A stretch of 64,000 nt of DNA from an uncultured bacterium (GCA_903891095.1 CAITDI010000011.1:33021-97020); one strand, 5' to 3'. Counted from the first letter of the stretch, positions 32,675 through 41,904 are shown. The notes: generated from the letters alone by a model not told the origin. Program-made: numbers and translations.

Positions 32675-33514
32675 ATGCCAACGATCAGCGCCATCTTCGC
32701 CGGGATCCTCGCGACCGCGCTGCTATCGGGCGCTGCGCCTGCAGCATGCGATCCGCCGGCCGTGGCCGTACCCGTGGTCGTACCCGCCGCGCGGACCGAG
32801 TCCTACCCCGACGATCCGCGCCTCGACGTCGCGCTCCAGATGCTCAAGAAGGGCAGCGGCGACGCCGCGATCATGACTGCGAGAGCCGTCATCAAGTCGC
32901 GGCCCGATGTCGATCGCGCCGTCGCGATCCTCGGCATCGCGCTCGACAAGCAGAAGAAGTACGAAGACGCGCGCGTGCAGCTCGAGAAGGCGCGTGACTC
33001 GAAGCAGGCGTTTCCTGAGCGCAAGCATGTGCCGCACTTCCTCGGCTGGTGCTGCTTCCATCTCGGCGACCTCGCCGCCGCGCGCACCGCGTTCGAGGCG
33101 CATCTCAAGCTCGTGCCCGACGAGCCCGACTCGACGTTCGGGCTCGCGCTCGTCGCGCTCGGCGAGGACAAGCTCGACGAGGCCGACGCGCTCTTCGCGA
33201 AGGCGCTGAAGGGTTTCAGCGAGCCGACGCCGCGCGCGGTCGATCAGGCGCGCGTCCTCACCCGGATGGCGGATCTCGCGTTGCGCCGCGACGAGGTGAA
33301 CAAGGCCGAGGAACTTCTCGAGCGCGCGATCAAGGCAAGCGCGCTGCAGCACGAGACCTGGTCCAAGCTCGCGCGCGTGCGCGATCGACTCGGCAAGCCC
33401 GCCGAAGCCGACGCCGCGCGCGCCAACGCGCAGCGGATCCTCGAGGCGCTCGGCCGCACGCAGCCTGACGCGGCGAAACCCGCGCCGCAAGCGCCGGCGG
33501 GGGACACGCAGTGA
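32675..33514 (+). CDS. Secreted TPR protein
   Basis: 279 residues from ATG 32675, placed by AAGGGA 7 nt upstream; an earlier in-frame ATG at 32624 lacks a site. A signal peptide (IFAGILATALLSGAAPAA) is followed by tetratricopeptide-type helices (VAILGIALDKQKKYEDARVQ, GWCCFHLGDLAAARTAFEAH, AEELLERAIKASALQHETW). It probably holds partner proteins in the periplasm. The stop overlaps the next gene as GTGA. A TPR gene in front of a CRTAC1/ASPIC gene is a recurrent pairing in planctomycetes; the function is unknown. Confidence 0.8.
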   Translation: MPTISAIFAGILATALLSGAAPAACDPPAVAVPVVVPAARTESYPDDPRLDVALQMLKKGSGDAAIMTARAVIKSRPDVDRAVAILGIALDKQKKYEDARVQLEKARDSKQAFPERKHVPHFLGWCCFHLGDLAAARTAFEAHLKLVPDEPDSTFGLALVALGEDKLDEADALFAKALKGFSEPTPRAVDQARVLTRMADLALRRDEVNKAEELLERAIKASALQHETWSKLARVRDRLGKPAEADAARANAQRILEALGRTQPDAAKPAPQAPAGDTQ

Positions 33515-35202
33515 TCGCAGCACTCCTCGCGGCGGGCGCGTTCGCACAGGCGCAGGCGCAGCCGCAGACACAGGCGCAGCCGCAGCCGCAAGCGCCCGTC
33601 ATCGACGCGATCCGCTTCACCGACGTCACGCGCGAGTCCGGCATCGCGTTCACCACGACCAGCGGCGCGACGCCATCGACGCACGTGCTCGAGGTCAAGG
33701 GCGGCGGCCTCGCGCTGATCGACTTCGACAACGACGGCGACCTCGATCTCTTCGTCCCGAACGGCGCGACGCTCGCCGATCCCGAGCACGGCCCCGGCGC
33801 GCGGCTCTACCGCAACGACGGCGCGCTCAAGTTCACGGATGTCACGCCGCAATCAGGCATCTCGCACCATCGCTGGAGCTTCGGCTGCACCGTCGGCGAT
33901 GTCGACGGCGACGGCTTCGACGACATCTTCATCGCGTGCTTCGGCCCCGATGTGCTGCTCCGCAACAAGGGCGACGGAACCTTCGAGGACATCACCGCGC
34001 GCGCCGGCGTCGGCGACCCGCGCTGGGGCACGAGCGCCGCGTTCGCCGACCTCGATGGCGACGGCGACCTCGATCTCTATGTGTGCAACTACCTCGCGAC
34101 CGATCCCGCCAAGCCGCTGCCGAACGCGCGCTTCAAGGGCATCGATGTGCTCGCAGGTCCGCGCGGCTACGCCGCCGAGGCCGACGCGATCTACGAGAAC
34201 CGCGGCGACGGCACCTTCATCGACCGCAGCGCCGACAGCGGAATCGCCGCGGTTTCCGCCGCCTACGGACTCAACGTCGCCATCGCCGACTTCACCGGCG
34301 ACGGCAAGAGCGACATCTTCGTCGGCAACGATTCGCAGCCCAACAACCTGTTCCGCAACGAGGGCGGCTTCAAGTTCATCGACGACGGCCTCCGCTCGGG
34401 CGTCGCCGTCAACGGCGACGGCAACGCGCAGGCGACGATGGGCATCGCGATCGCCGACATCGACGGCAACGGCCGGCCCGACATCTTCACCACCAACTTC
34501 TCGAGCGACACCAACACGCTGCATCTCAACCTCGACGGGCGCAGCTTCGACGACCGCACCGCGCAGTTCGGCGTCGGCGCGCCGAGCCGCCGGTTGTGCG
34601 CGTGGGGCGCGGGATTTCACGACTTCGACAACGACGGCGACGAGGACCTGCTTGTCGTCGACGGCCATGTCTATCCGCAGGCGACGCCCGAGTCGATGGA
34701 CGCGTCCTACGCCGAGAAGCCGCTGCTCATGGAGCGCGTCGGCAGGCAGTTCGCTGCGCGTACGCAGGCCGGATCATGGGCGCTTGAGCCGCATGTCGAC
34801 CGCACCGCGGTCTTCGCGGACCTCGATCGCGACGGCGACATCGACTGCATCATCGCGGGCCTCAACGAGCCGATACGCGTGATCCGCAACGATCACGACC
34901 GCAAGGACGACTGGATCACGGTGATCCCGCGCGATACCCGCGCGGGCATCGGCAACCGTCACGCGGTCGGCGCCATCGTCGAATTCACCGCAGGCGGCGT
35001 CACGCAGCGCCGCTGGATCATCGGCGGCGGGCCGTTCCAATCGAACATCGCGCCCGAAGCGCATTTCGGCGTCTCCGCATCAAGCGGCAACGCGGCGATC
35101 GCCGTGCGTTTTCCCGATGGATCCGTGGTTCAGCTGTCCGACATCAAGCCGGGCCAGCGCGTGACCGTCGATCACGCGCCGAAATCGTCCGCCAGCAAGT
35201 AA
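33511..35202 (+). CDS. CRTAC1-family FG-GAP/ASPIC-UnbV secreted protein
   Basis: 563 residues from the GTG that overlaps the TPR stop. A weak signal peptide (MIAALLAAGAFAQAQAQ) leads to a 'FTDVTRESGI' opening and many FG-GAP calcium loops (DFDNDGDLDLFVPNGA, DVDGDGFDDIFIACFG, DIDGNGRPDIFTTNF), forming a seven-bladed-type propeller. The C-terminus is the ASPIC/UnbV module (VGAIVEFTAGGVTQRRWIIG ... FGVSASSGNAAIAVRFPDG). It is exported and probably binds a surface or polysaccharide partner. Translational coupling to the TPR gene suggests that they work together. Confidence 0.88.
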   Translation: MIAALLAAGAFAQAQAQPQTQAQPQPQAPVIDAIRFTDVTRESGIAFTTTSGATPSTHVLEVKGGGLALIDFDNDGDLDLFVPNGATLADPEHGPGARLYRNDGALKFTDVTPQSGISHHRWSFGCTVGDVDGDGFDDIFIACFGPDVLLRNKGDGTFEDITARAGVGDPRWGTSAAFADLDGDGDLDLYVCNYLATDPAKPLPNARFKGIDVLAGPRGYAAEADAIYENRGDGTFIDRSADSGIAAVSAAYGLNVAIADFTGDGKSDIFVGNDSQPNNLFRNEGGFKFIDDGLRSGVAVNGDGNAQATMGIAIADIDGNGRPDIFTTNFSSDTNTLHLNLDGRSFDDRTAQFGVGAPSRRLCAWGAGFHDFDNDGDEDLLVVDGHVYPQATPESMDASYAEKPLLMERVGRQFAARTQAGSWALEPHVDRTAVFADLDRDGDIDCIIAGLNEPIRVIRNDHDRKDDWITVIPRDTRAGIGNRHAVGAIVEFTAGGVTQRRWIIGGGPFQSNIAPEAHFGVSASSGNAAIAVRFPDGSVVQLSDIKPGQRVTVDHAPKSSASK

Positions 35203-35245
35203 GTAAGTCAGCATCCAGGCCCGCAACCAGGCCCGCGCGTTCGAC

Positions 35246-35713
35246 TCAGAGAATGATCTCAAGAATCGTGAAGCGCTTCTCGCCGCGCGGGAGATCCACG
35301 CGGATCAGCTCGCCGATGCGCGCCTTCATGAGCGCGGAGCCCATCGGGCTCGTCGTGGTGACCTCGACATAGTCGAGATCGAACCGTCCCGTGGCCTGGC
35401 CGACCAGACGGTAGAGATCGTCGTCGCCGCGGTCCTCGTCGCGAAGGCGAACCGTCGCGCCGACGAAGACCATGTCGGTCGGCATCGCGCTCGAGTCCGC
35501 GACCTGCGCGGTGGCGATGCGGTTCTCGATCTCCTTGATCTTGGCGTCGTTCATCGCCTTGTCCTCGCGCGACGCGTGGTACTCGGCGTTCTCACGCAGA
35601 TCGCCCAGCGCGCGGGCGTCCGCGATGCGCTGGATGAGTTGCTTGTCCACGACCCGGAGCTCGGAGAGCTTCTCGATGAGCGCGGCCTTTTCGTCTGCGG
35701 TGATGAAATCCAT
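35246..35713 (-). CDS. greA: Transcription elongation factor GreA
   Basis: 155 residues from ATG 35713 (AAGGA ten bases before it). The N-terminal coiled coil contains the signature ARALGDLRENAEYHASRED with the acidic tip that enters the RNA polymerase secondary channel to trigger RNA cleavage. The C-terminal domain shows 'VFVGATVRLRDEDRGDDDLY' and 'SPMGSALMKARIGELIRVDL'. Length is normal for GreA. It is the last of a minus-strand run after the mur/ftsQ genes, separated by 73 bp from the membrane protein, so it may have its own promoter. Confidence 0.93.
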   Translation of the reverse strand: MDFITADEKAALIEKLSELRVVDKQLIQRIADARALGDLRENAEYHASREDKAMNDAKIKEIENRIATAQVADSSAMPTDMVFVGATVRLRDEDRGDDDLYRLVGQATGRFDLDYVEVTTTSPMGSALMKARIGELIRVDLPRGEKRFTILEIIL

Positions 35714-35786
35714 GATCAATGCGTCCTTCAGCAAAAGTCGCGACGCGGGAGGTGGCTCCCGCGTCGGCGTGCGGAGGATAGCGGAT

Positions 35787-36530
35787 TCAGGTCGGCGGGT
35801 CGAACCGCTCGTCGGAGGCGACCGCCAGCGGGCGGAACAGCCGCATCGCGAGCACCACCGCCCAGAGCGTCGTGGCGAGCGCAAATGCCTTGAATATCAC
35901 GGCGTTCTCAGCAGGCACGGGGTCGAGCGGGACGGGCGTCGTGAACTGCGCGACGAGCGTCGGACCGCTCAGCGCGATCAGCGCGTTCATCAGCGCGCCG
36001 CGTGCGCCGCCGCCAGGCGCGACGATGCGCACGCCGTCGGCCAGGCCAGCCGCGACCGCGATCGACGGCGCCGCAGTCAGCAGCACCGCGACGGCCATCG
36101 CGGCCGTGCTCGCGCGTGGCGATGCGCGTCCGTGCACCGCAGCCACCACCGCCGCCGTCGTGAGCACCGATGCCGCGAGCGACGCGTCGACCGCGATCGC
36201 GCGCGCGAGCGTCCAGTTGGTCACGAGGCGCAGCGGCCAGATCACGACCTGCAGCAGGACAAACAGCGCGAGTCCGTCAAAGCACGCCTGCAGCACGGGT
36301 GAGCGCGACGGTCGACCCGAAAGCCGCAGCAGGGGCCACGCGATCGAAACGCCCACGGCAAGCATGATGAAGAGCAGGTGCACCGACGGGCTGTAGCTCG
36401 CGGCCTGCGGCTGCGCCGGCGGGCGGAATCCAAAGATGGAAATCCAGCTGCAGAAGATCCACGCCGCAGCCAGCATCACCAGTCCGCGCGGAGCGAAGAG
36501 CGCGCGGCCGATGTGAAGTGGCTCGGTCAT
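35787..36530 (-). CDS. Polytopic membrane protein of unknown function
   Basis: 247 residues from ATG 36530 (GTG at 36539 is possible). About six to seven membrane helices can be read, e.g. LVMLAAAWIFCSWISIFGF, LLFIMLAVGVSIAWPLL and AVIFKAFALATTLWAVVLAM. I do not recognise a family. It starts 10-20 bp after the ftsQ-like gene and is probably in the same operon, so a link to envelope or division is a guess from position only. Confidence 0.65.
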   Translation of the reverse strand: MTEPLHIGRALFAPRGLVMLAAAWIFCSWISIFGFRPPAQPQAASYSPSVHLLFIMLAVGVSIAWPLLRLSGRPSRSPVLQACFDGLALFVLLQVVIWPLRLVTNWTLARAIAVDASLAASVLTTAAVVAAVHGRASPRASTAAMAVAVLLTAAPSIAVAAGLADGVRIVAPGGGARGALMNALIALSGPTLVAQFTTPVPLDPVPAENAVIFKAFALATTLWAVVLAMRLFRPLAVASDERFDPPT

Positions 36531-36549
36531 GGTGTTCACGCAGCCGCGC

Positions 36550-37497
36550 TCAGTGCAGTTGCTCGGTCTTCGCAGCAGCGGGATCGGGCGCGAGCGTCAC
36601 CACATCGCCGCGCACGTCGATGACCTGGTTTCCGCCGAGATCGATCGCCTGCGACCTTGCGTACATCGTGTCGAGCATGGCGAGCTTGCGCGCGGTCGGG
36701 ATCTCTGCCGGCGAGTTGTCGCCCGGCGTGCGGCCCCAGATCACGGTTCCACCGCGCGCGGTGATGATGCGCAGCTCCTTCGCTGCATCGACGCGCGACA
36801 CGTCGATCGCGTCGACCAGAACCTCCCACGCCGTGCCGACCGGCACGTGCTCGCGGATCGCGCGCAGCAGGGCGAGACCTGCCGCGATGTCGGTTCCCTC
36901 CCACGCCTTGCCTCGCGGGCCAGGCACTTTGTCGGCCACGTTGATGATCGCGGTCCAGTGCACGTTGCCGGGACGCTGTCCCTGCGTCCACTCGCGCGGA
37001 AGCACGCAGCCCTCGTCGTCCACCAGGTATTCGCGACCGTGACCTTTCTGGCGCACGACCGCGTACGGCGTGCGGAACGTCGCGTCGACGATGAACCCGC
37101 CCTTGCTGTCGAGGCGAACCTGGTCGACGGAACGGAACCATCCGCTCTCCGCAAGCGCCTGCCGCGCCGTGGTGAGCCGCGTCTTGTCGAGCGCCGAACC
37201 GTCGCCGACCGCGTTCGCCACCAGCGAGGTCAGTTCGCGCACGCAGGTCTGGTCGAACCATGCAGGGCTGCTGGTAAAGCTCACGCGGATCTGCGTGTCG
37301 TCGACGAAGCTGCGCGCCTCGAGGTAGCCGCGCAGCTTGGGGATCATCACGTACAGCACGGCGACCGAGCCGAGGATGCACAGGCACATGGTCACGAACG
37401 AGAGCGTCTCGGTGCTCGTGCGCAGCGTGGCTGCGACGCGGTCGTACCAATCGGCGGTCGTGGACTTGGAAGCGTTCTTGCTGCTCTTTCGGGCCAT
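36550..37497 (-). CDS. ftsQ: FtsQ/DivIB-like cell-division protein
   Basis: 315 residues from ATG 37497 (GGAGAGG upstream). It has a cytoplasmic basic N-terminus, one membrane helix near residues 32-53 (LSFVTMCLCILGSVAVLYVM) and a periplasmic part with a POTRA-like region. Segments such as 'TTARQALAESGWFRSVDQVR' and 'TPYAVVRQKGHGREYLVDDEG' match the FtsQ pattern (YLVDxxG). Position after murC-murB-ddl is the classic place of ftsQ in the dcw cluster, which is the strongest evidence; sequence similarity by eye is weak. No ftsA or ftsZ follows, as expected for many planctomycetes that lack FtsZ. Confidence 0.7.
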   Translation of the reverse strand: MARKSSKNASKSTTADWYDRVAATLRTSTETLSFVTMCLCILGSVAVLYVMIPKLRGYLEARSFVDDTQIRVSFTSSPAWFDQTCVRELTSLVANAVGDGSALDKTRLTTARQALAESGWFRSVDQVRLDSKGGFIVDATFRTPYAVVRQKGHGREYLVDDEGCVLPREWTQGQRPGNVHWTAIINVADKVPGPRGKAWEGTDIAAGLALLRAIREHVPVGTAWEVLVDAIDVSRVDAAKELRIITARGGTVIWGRTPGDNSPAEIPTARKLAMLDTMYARSQAIDLGGNQVIDVRGDVVTLAPDPAAAKTEQLH

Positions 37498-37551
37498 CCG
37501 TGGCCTCTCCTTCGCGTGGCGGTGAGCCAGTTCGTGTGCTGCTGCGGAAAC

Positions 37552-38553
37552 TCAGTGATTCGTGACGGCGACGGGTTCAGTGGCTGCGCGCGGCCGGCGC
37601 ACGCGCGACATCGCGCTGCGGACGAGCGACGCGCACAGTTCGGGCATGTCCACGCCGCGGTGGCGCGACGCCATCGGCACGAGCGAATGCGTCGTCATGC
37701 CGGGCGCGGTGTTGATCTCGAGGAACCACGCGCCGCGCTCATCGACGATGAAGTCCGCGCGCGCGATGTCGCGCAGCCCGATCGCGGAGAACACGCGCTT
37801 GGTCGCGTTGCGCATTTCCTCAGCTGCCGCCGCGGAAATCTCGGGGTCGACCACATACCGCGTGTCGTCGCGGAAGTACTTCGCCTGGTAGTCGTAGTAC
37901 TGCACCGCGGGCACGATCTCGATGATCGGCAGCACCTCGCCGTTGACGATGCCGACGGTCATCTCGCGGCCCTTGACGTACTCCTCGGCCATGAGGAACT
38001 CGCGCTTGGGCTCGAGCTCGGCGCGCGCCTGCTTGATCTCGTCGGCGGTGCGGCAGATGCGCAGGTCGACGCTCGAACCGTCGTTCGACGGCTTGATCAC
38101 GATCGGCGCCTGCAGGTCAAGCGTCTCTCCCGCGCGCACCTGGCGCGCGCGCGGCGTGCGCACGCCTGCTCCCGACGCGAGGAACTTCGTCGCCAGCTTG
38201 TCCATCGCGATCGACGCGGGCTTCGACCGCGGACCGACGAAGCCGATGCCGTGGTTCGCCGCGATCTGCTCGAGGATCGCCTGCAGCGGTCCGCCCTCGC
38301 CCCAAGGTCCGTGCAGGATCGGGTAGATCGCATCGGGCCTGTGCGCGAGGATCTCGGCCGCAGTGGGGCGCGTGACCGTCTCGGCGATCACTTCGAACTC
38401 GCCGGTCGACGCCAGCGCCTTCGCGACCTCGGTGCCCGACATGATGCTGACATCACGCTCGGCGTCGGGTCCGCCCATCAGCACGAGCACGCGCGGACGG
38501 TTTGCGGAAGAAGCTGTGCTGCCTGCGTCATGATTCGCCGTGGAAGAACTCAT
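37552..38553 (-). CDS. ddl: D-alanine--D-alanine ligase
   Basis: 333 residues; ATP-grasp enzyme that makes D-Ala-D-Ala for peptidoglycan. Visible motifs: VLVLMGGPDAERDVSIMSG, the loop HGPWGEGGPLQAILE, IVIKPSNDGSSVDLRIC (ATP-binding), and WFLEINTAPGMTTHSLVP with the metal-binding Glu/Asn. ATG 38553 has GAGGTG four bases upstream and is preferred to a TTG at 38565. It follows murB and precedes ftsQ in one operon. A Ser/Asn-rich N-terminal extension of about 20 residues precedes the core. Confidence 0.93.
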   Translation of the reverse strand: MSSSTANHDAGSTASSANRPRVLVLMGGPDAERDVSIMSGTEVAKALASTGEFEVIAETVTRPTAAEILAHRPDAIYPILHGPWGEGGPLQAILEQIAANHGIGFVGPRSKPASIAMDKLATKFLASGAGVRTPRARQVRAGETLDLQAPIVIKPSNDGSSVDLRICRTADEIKQARAELEPKREFLMAEEYVKGREMTVGIVNGEVLPIIEIVPAVQYYDYQAKYFRDDTRYVVDPEISAAAAEEMRNATKRVFSAIGLRDIARADFIVDERGAWFLEINTAPGMTTHSLVPMASRHRGVDMPELCASLVRSAMSRVRRPRAATEPVAVTNH

Positions 38554-38583
38554 CGAACACCTCAATGCTGGAAACTGCTTGAA

Positions 38584-39543
38584 TCACGGCCGTTCGCCGC
38601 GCCGCCAGAACACGACTTCCGTCTCGATTCGCACGCCGTGCTTGCTCTCGACCGTCTCCTGGATCAACTCGACCAGCGCGCGCACGTCGGCGGTGCGCGC
38701 GGTCCCGGCCGCAGCCGCCTTGTCGTCGACCGCGATGAAGTTGCCGTGCTCGCTGCTCACATACGCGCAGCCGACCCGCGTGCCCTTGAGTCCTGCAAGA
38801 TCGATCAGCTTGCCCGCGCTCTCGCGCGAGCCGTTCGCCAGCGTCGGGTTGCGGAACATGCATCCCGCGCTCGACGCCGACATCGGCTGCGTGGACTTCT
38901 TGTACGCGAAGTACTCCTTCACGCGCGTGCGGCACGCGACGGGGTCGTCCGCCGAAACGCGGAGGCTCGCCCACGCCACGATGCCCGCGGGAAGGTTCGT
39001 CTCGCGATATCCAAAGTGCAGCTCTTCGCGCGAGTACACGCGCATCTCGCCATCGAGGCCGATCACGGCGACAGCGTCGACCGCATCGCCGATCGCGCCG
39101 AACTTTCCGCCTGCGTTCATGCGGATCGCGCCGCCGAGCGAAGCGGGGATGCCCGCCATCTGCTCGATGCCGCGCAGGCCGCGGCGCGCGCATTCCTGCA
39201 CGAGCTGCTCCATCTGCGCGCCGCCAAACACGCGCATGCGCTCGAGCAGTCCCGACGCGTTGAACTCGACGGCCTTGAACGCCGGCGCGTCGAGCTTGAC
39301 CACGACGCCGTCCACGCCCTCGTCGTCGACGAGGAGGTTCGCGCCCGAACCGAGCACGCGCAGCGGAATGCCGTCGCGCCGGCATCGGCGCGCGAGCGTC
39401 GCCAGCGCCTCGATCGACTGGGGATGGATGAGCAGGTCGGCCGAACCGCCGATCCCGAACCAGGTGTGCTTGGCAAGCGACACGTCGAGCTCGGCGTGAA
39501 CATCAAGATCCGAGTACAGATTCGACGGGCTCGCCACAGTCAT
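38584..39543 (-). CDS. murB: UDP-N-acetylenolpyruvoylglucosamine reductase
   Basis: 319 residues, FAD-dependent reductase of peptidoglycan precursor synthesis. The start 'LAKHTWFGIGGSADLL' is the FAD-binding opening of MurB; 'VLGSGANLLVDDEGVDG' and 'GIEQMAGIPASLGGAIRMNA' follow. The general-acid motif, usually AGSxFKNP, reads AGCMFRNP here, with Cys in place of Ser. The ATG overlaps the murC stop (ATGA), so the start is firm. It lies between murC and ddl. Confidence 0.92.
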   Translation of the reverse strand: MTVASPSNLYSDLDVHAELDVSLAKHTWFGIGGSADLLIHPQSIEALATLARRCRRDGIPLRVLGSGANLLVDDEGVDGVVVKLDAPAFKAVEFNASGLLERMRVFGGAQMEQLVQECARRGLRGIEQMAGIPASLGGAIRMNAGGKFGAIGDAVDAVAVIGLDGEMRVYSREELHFGYRETNLPAGIVAWASLRVSADDPVACRTRVKEYFAYKKSTQPMSASSAGCMFRNPTLANGSRESAGKLIDLAGLKGTRVGCAYVSSEHGNFIAVDDKAAAAGTARTADVRALVELIQETVESKHGVRIETEVVFWRRGERP

Positions 39544-41045
39544 GCCACCTGCTCCCGCAGCGCGGAGCTGAGCTCGGAGTTCGAGCCGCCGCGCGCAAGG
39601 AAGTCCTTGGCGATGTTGTTGACCGGACCAGCGCCCATCGTGACGACGAGATCGCCGTCGCGGCAGTGCGACTCGAGATGCTCGACGATCGCGTCGAAGC
39701 TTCCGATGTGCGTCGCGCGGGTGCCGCGCGCCTCGAGCCGGTCGGCGAGATCCTGCGCGCAGACGCGGGTCTTCTCCGCCTCGCTGTCGCGCACGAAGTA
39801 GATGTGCGGCACGATCACCTCGTCCGCGCTCGAGAAGCTCGTCGCGAACTGCTCGAGGAGGAAGCGCGTGCGGCTGTGCTGGTGCGGCTGGAAGATGCAG
39901 ATCATCCGCTCGGGGTTGTGCGCCGAACGCAGCGCGCGCAGTGTCTTCTCGCACTCGGTCGGGTGATGGCCGTAGTCGTCGTAGACCTTGACGGTCGCGC
40001 CGCTCACGAGCTGGCGCGTGCCGAGCCACTGGCTGCGGCGATCAAGTCCGCCGAAGCGGCAGAGCGCGGTCGCGATGTCGTCCCAGTCGGCGCCGAGCCA
40101 GTGGTTGATGATGCCTGCCGCCGCGCTGTTGAGCGCGTTGTGGCTGCCGGGCATCGCGTTGTTCCATCCCTGGATCCAGTGGCCGTCGGAAAGGACCCCC
40201 ACGCGGTTCGCAGCGGCGTCGTACACGACCTGGTAGTCCGCCTCGGGCGAGAAGCCGAACGTCGCGACCGCGCAGTCGAGGCCCGCGGTGATCTCGCGGC
40301 GATGCGCGCCGCTCTCGGCGATCAGCAGCTTGCCGCCCTCGCTCGCATGCGGGATGAGCCGCGCAAAGTCGCGGAAGCTCCCGATGATCTCGTCGAGCGA
40401 CGAGTAGTAGTCGAGATGGTCTTCCTCGATGTTGTTGATGAGGCCGATCTTCGGACGGTGGTGGTGGAACGAGCGGTTGAACTCGCACGCCTCGCACACG
40501 AGCACGCCCGGACGATCCTGCATCTTGCCCGTCGGGATGAAGCGCGATCCAGTGCGCGAGCCGCCGCCGAGCTGCGAGCAGGTCGCGCCGACGATCACGC
40601 TCGGATCGAGTCCGCAGTCGATGCCGACCCACGAGGTCATCGCGGTCGTCGTGCTCTTGCCGTGCGTGCCGGCGATCGAGACGCCGGTCATGCCGCGCTG
40701 CGCGAGGCCGAGCGCCTCGGCGTAGGTGACCCATTCGATGCCCTTGGCCTGCGCCGCGAGGATCTCGGGATGATCAGGCTTGATCGCCGCCGAAGCAATG
40801 ACGAGGTCCGTGCCTTCAGGAAGCGACTGCATCGCGGGCCCGACGCGCACGTCGATCCCGGCGTCATCGAGCCGCAGCACCATCTCGCCAGCCGACTGGT
40901 CCGAGCCAGTGACGTGCGCGCCGCGGTTCCGGAGCATCAGCGCGAGGCCGCTCATCCCGCATCCGCCGATGCCGACGAAATGAAGGTTGCGGCCATGGAA
41001 CGGCACGGTTTCTCGCCTGTCGGCTCGGTTGATCAGATTGCTCAC
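39540..41045 (-). CDS. murC: UDP-N-acetylmuramate--L-alanine ligase
   Basis: 501 residues. Adds L-Ala to UDP-MurNAc with ATP. Motifs: N-terminal 'LHFVGIGGCGMSGLALMLRN', P-loop SIAGTHGKSTTTAM, the 'INNIEEDHLDYYSS' metal-site segment, and 'VYDDYGHHPTECEKTLRAL' with 'IFQPHQHSRT' near the C-terminus. GTG 41045 has AAGGAG ten bases upstream; an open extension to 41276 overlaps nth and is rejected. It begins the murC-murB-ddl-ftsQ operon. Confidence 0.93.
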   Translation of the reverse strand: MSNLINRADRRETVPFHGRNLHFVGIGGCGMSGLALMLRNRGAHVTGSDQSAGEMVLRLDDAGIDVRVGPAMQSLPEGTDLVIASAAIKPDHPEILAAQAKGIEWVTYAEALGLAQRGMTGVSIAGTHGKSTTTAMTSWVGIDCGLDPSVIVGATCSQLGGGSRTGSRFIPTGKMQDRPGVLVCEACEFNRSFHHHRPKIGLINNIEEDHLDYYSSLDEIIGSFRDFARLIPHASEGGKLLIAESGAHRREITAGLDCAVATFGFSPEADYQVVYDAAANRVGVLSDGHWIQGWNNAMPGSHNALNSAAAGIINHWLGADWDDIATALCRFGGLDRRSQWLGTRQLVSGATVKVYDDYGHHPTECEKTLRALRSAHNPERMICIFQPHQHSRTRFLLEQFATSFSSADEVIVPHIYFVRDSEAEKTRVCAQDLADRLEARGTRATHIGSFDAIVEHLESHCRDGDLVVTMGAGPVNNIAKDFLARGGSNSELSSALREQVA

Positions 41046-41121
41046 GCGAATCGCGCTCCTTGCGATTGACGGGGGACCCAAGTTGGGTGTTGCCTGCGCG
41101 CGCACCGCGCGAGGCCCACCG

Positions 41122-41904
41122 TTATCGACTTGTACCACGCTTTCGCGCCACTTTCCCATCGACTTTCCGCGTGCTTTTTTTCGCAGCGCTCGCGCGCTTC
41201 GGAGCGGGTGCCTCGGCGACGGTTTTCGCGCCACGCGCCTCGCTGCAGAACTCGCGGCAGATCGCGTCGTTCGCACAGTCGCCGCCGCGCGCCTTGCACG
41301 CGCGACGACCGTGGAAGATCAGCAGATGCGACAGCAAGCACCAATCCTCGCGCGGGAACAACGCCATCAGGTCCGCCTCGATCGCCGCAGGCGTCTTGGC
41401 GCGCGACAGCGCAAAGCGTTCCGCGAGCCGGCCGACGTGGGTGTCAACGACGACGCCGACATTGATGCCAAAGCAGTTGCCCAGCACCACGTTGGCGGTC
41501 TTGCGCGCAACGCCGCGCAGGAGCAGGAGTTCGCCCATCTTCCGCGGGACCTCGCCGCCGAACCGCTCGGTCAGCATCCGACCCGTCTCATGCAGCGCCT
41601 TGGCCTTGCTCCGGAAGAGCCCGATCGTGCGGATGTACGGCTCGATCTGCTCTGGCGTGGCGCGCGCGTAGTCGGCAGGGGTGGGAAACGCCTTGAACAG
41701 CCCCGGCGTCGCCTTGTTGACGGACACGTCGGTGCACTGCGCCGAGAGGATCGTCGCCATCAGCAGCTCGTGCGGCTTGGTCCAGTCGAGTTCGCAGTGG
41801 GCGTCGGGGTAGCGCAGCTTGAGCGCGGCCAGGATCCGGCGCGCGCGTTCGCACTGGGCAGGGGTCTTTCGCGGGAGCTTGGGCTCGGCCCCGGCGTTAG
41901 CCAC
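41122..41904 (-). CDS. nth: Endonuclease III
   Basis: 260 residues from GTG 41904, which has GGAG eight bases upstream and overlaps the previous stop by 8 bp; ATG 41955 would add 17 residues. This is a DNA glycosylase/AP lyase for oxidised pyrimidines. The helix-hairpin-helix LLLLRGVARKTANVVLGN with catalytic Lys and the VVVDTHVGRLAERF segment with catalytic Asp are present. The C-terminal cluster ligands are spaced C-x6-C-x5-C-x3-C (ACKARGGDCANDAICREFC) instead of the usual C-x6-C-x2-C-x5-C. A Lys/Arg-rich tail of ~35 residues follows, which may bind DNA. Confidence 0.9.
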   Translation of the reverse strand: MANAGAEPKLPRKTPAQCERARRILAALKLRYPDAHCELDWTKPHELLMATILSAQCTDVSVNKATPGLFKAFPTPADYARATPEQIEPYIRTIGLFRSKAKALHETGRMLTERFGGEVPRKMGELLLLRGVARKTANVVLGNCFGINVGVVVDTHVGRLAERFALSRAKTPAAIEADLMALFPREDWCLLSHLLIFHGRRACKARGGDCANDAICREFCSEARGAKTVAEAPAPKRASAAKKSTRKVDGKVARKRGTSR

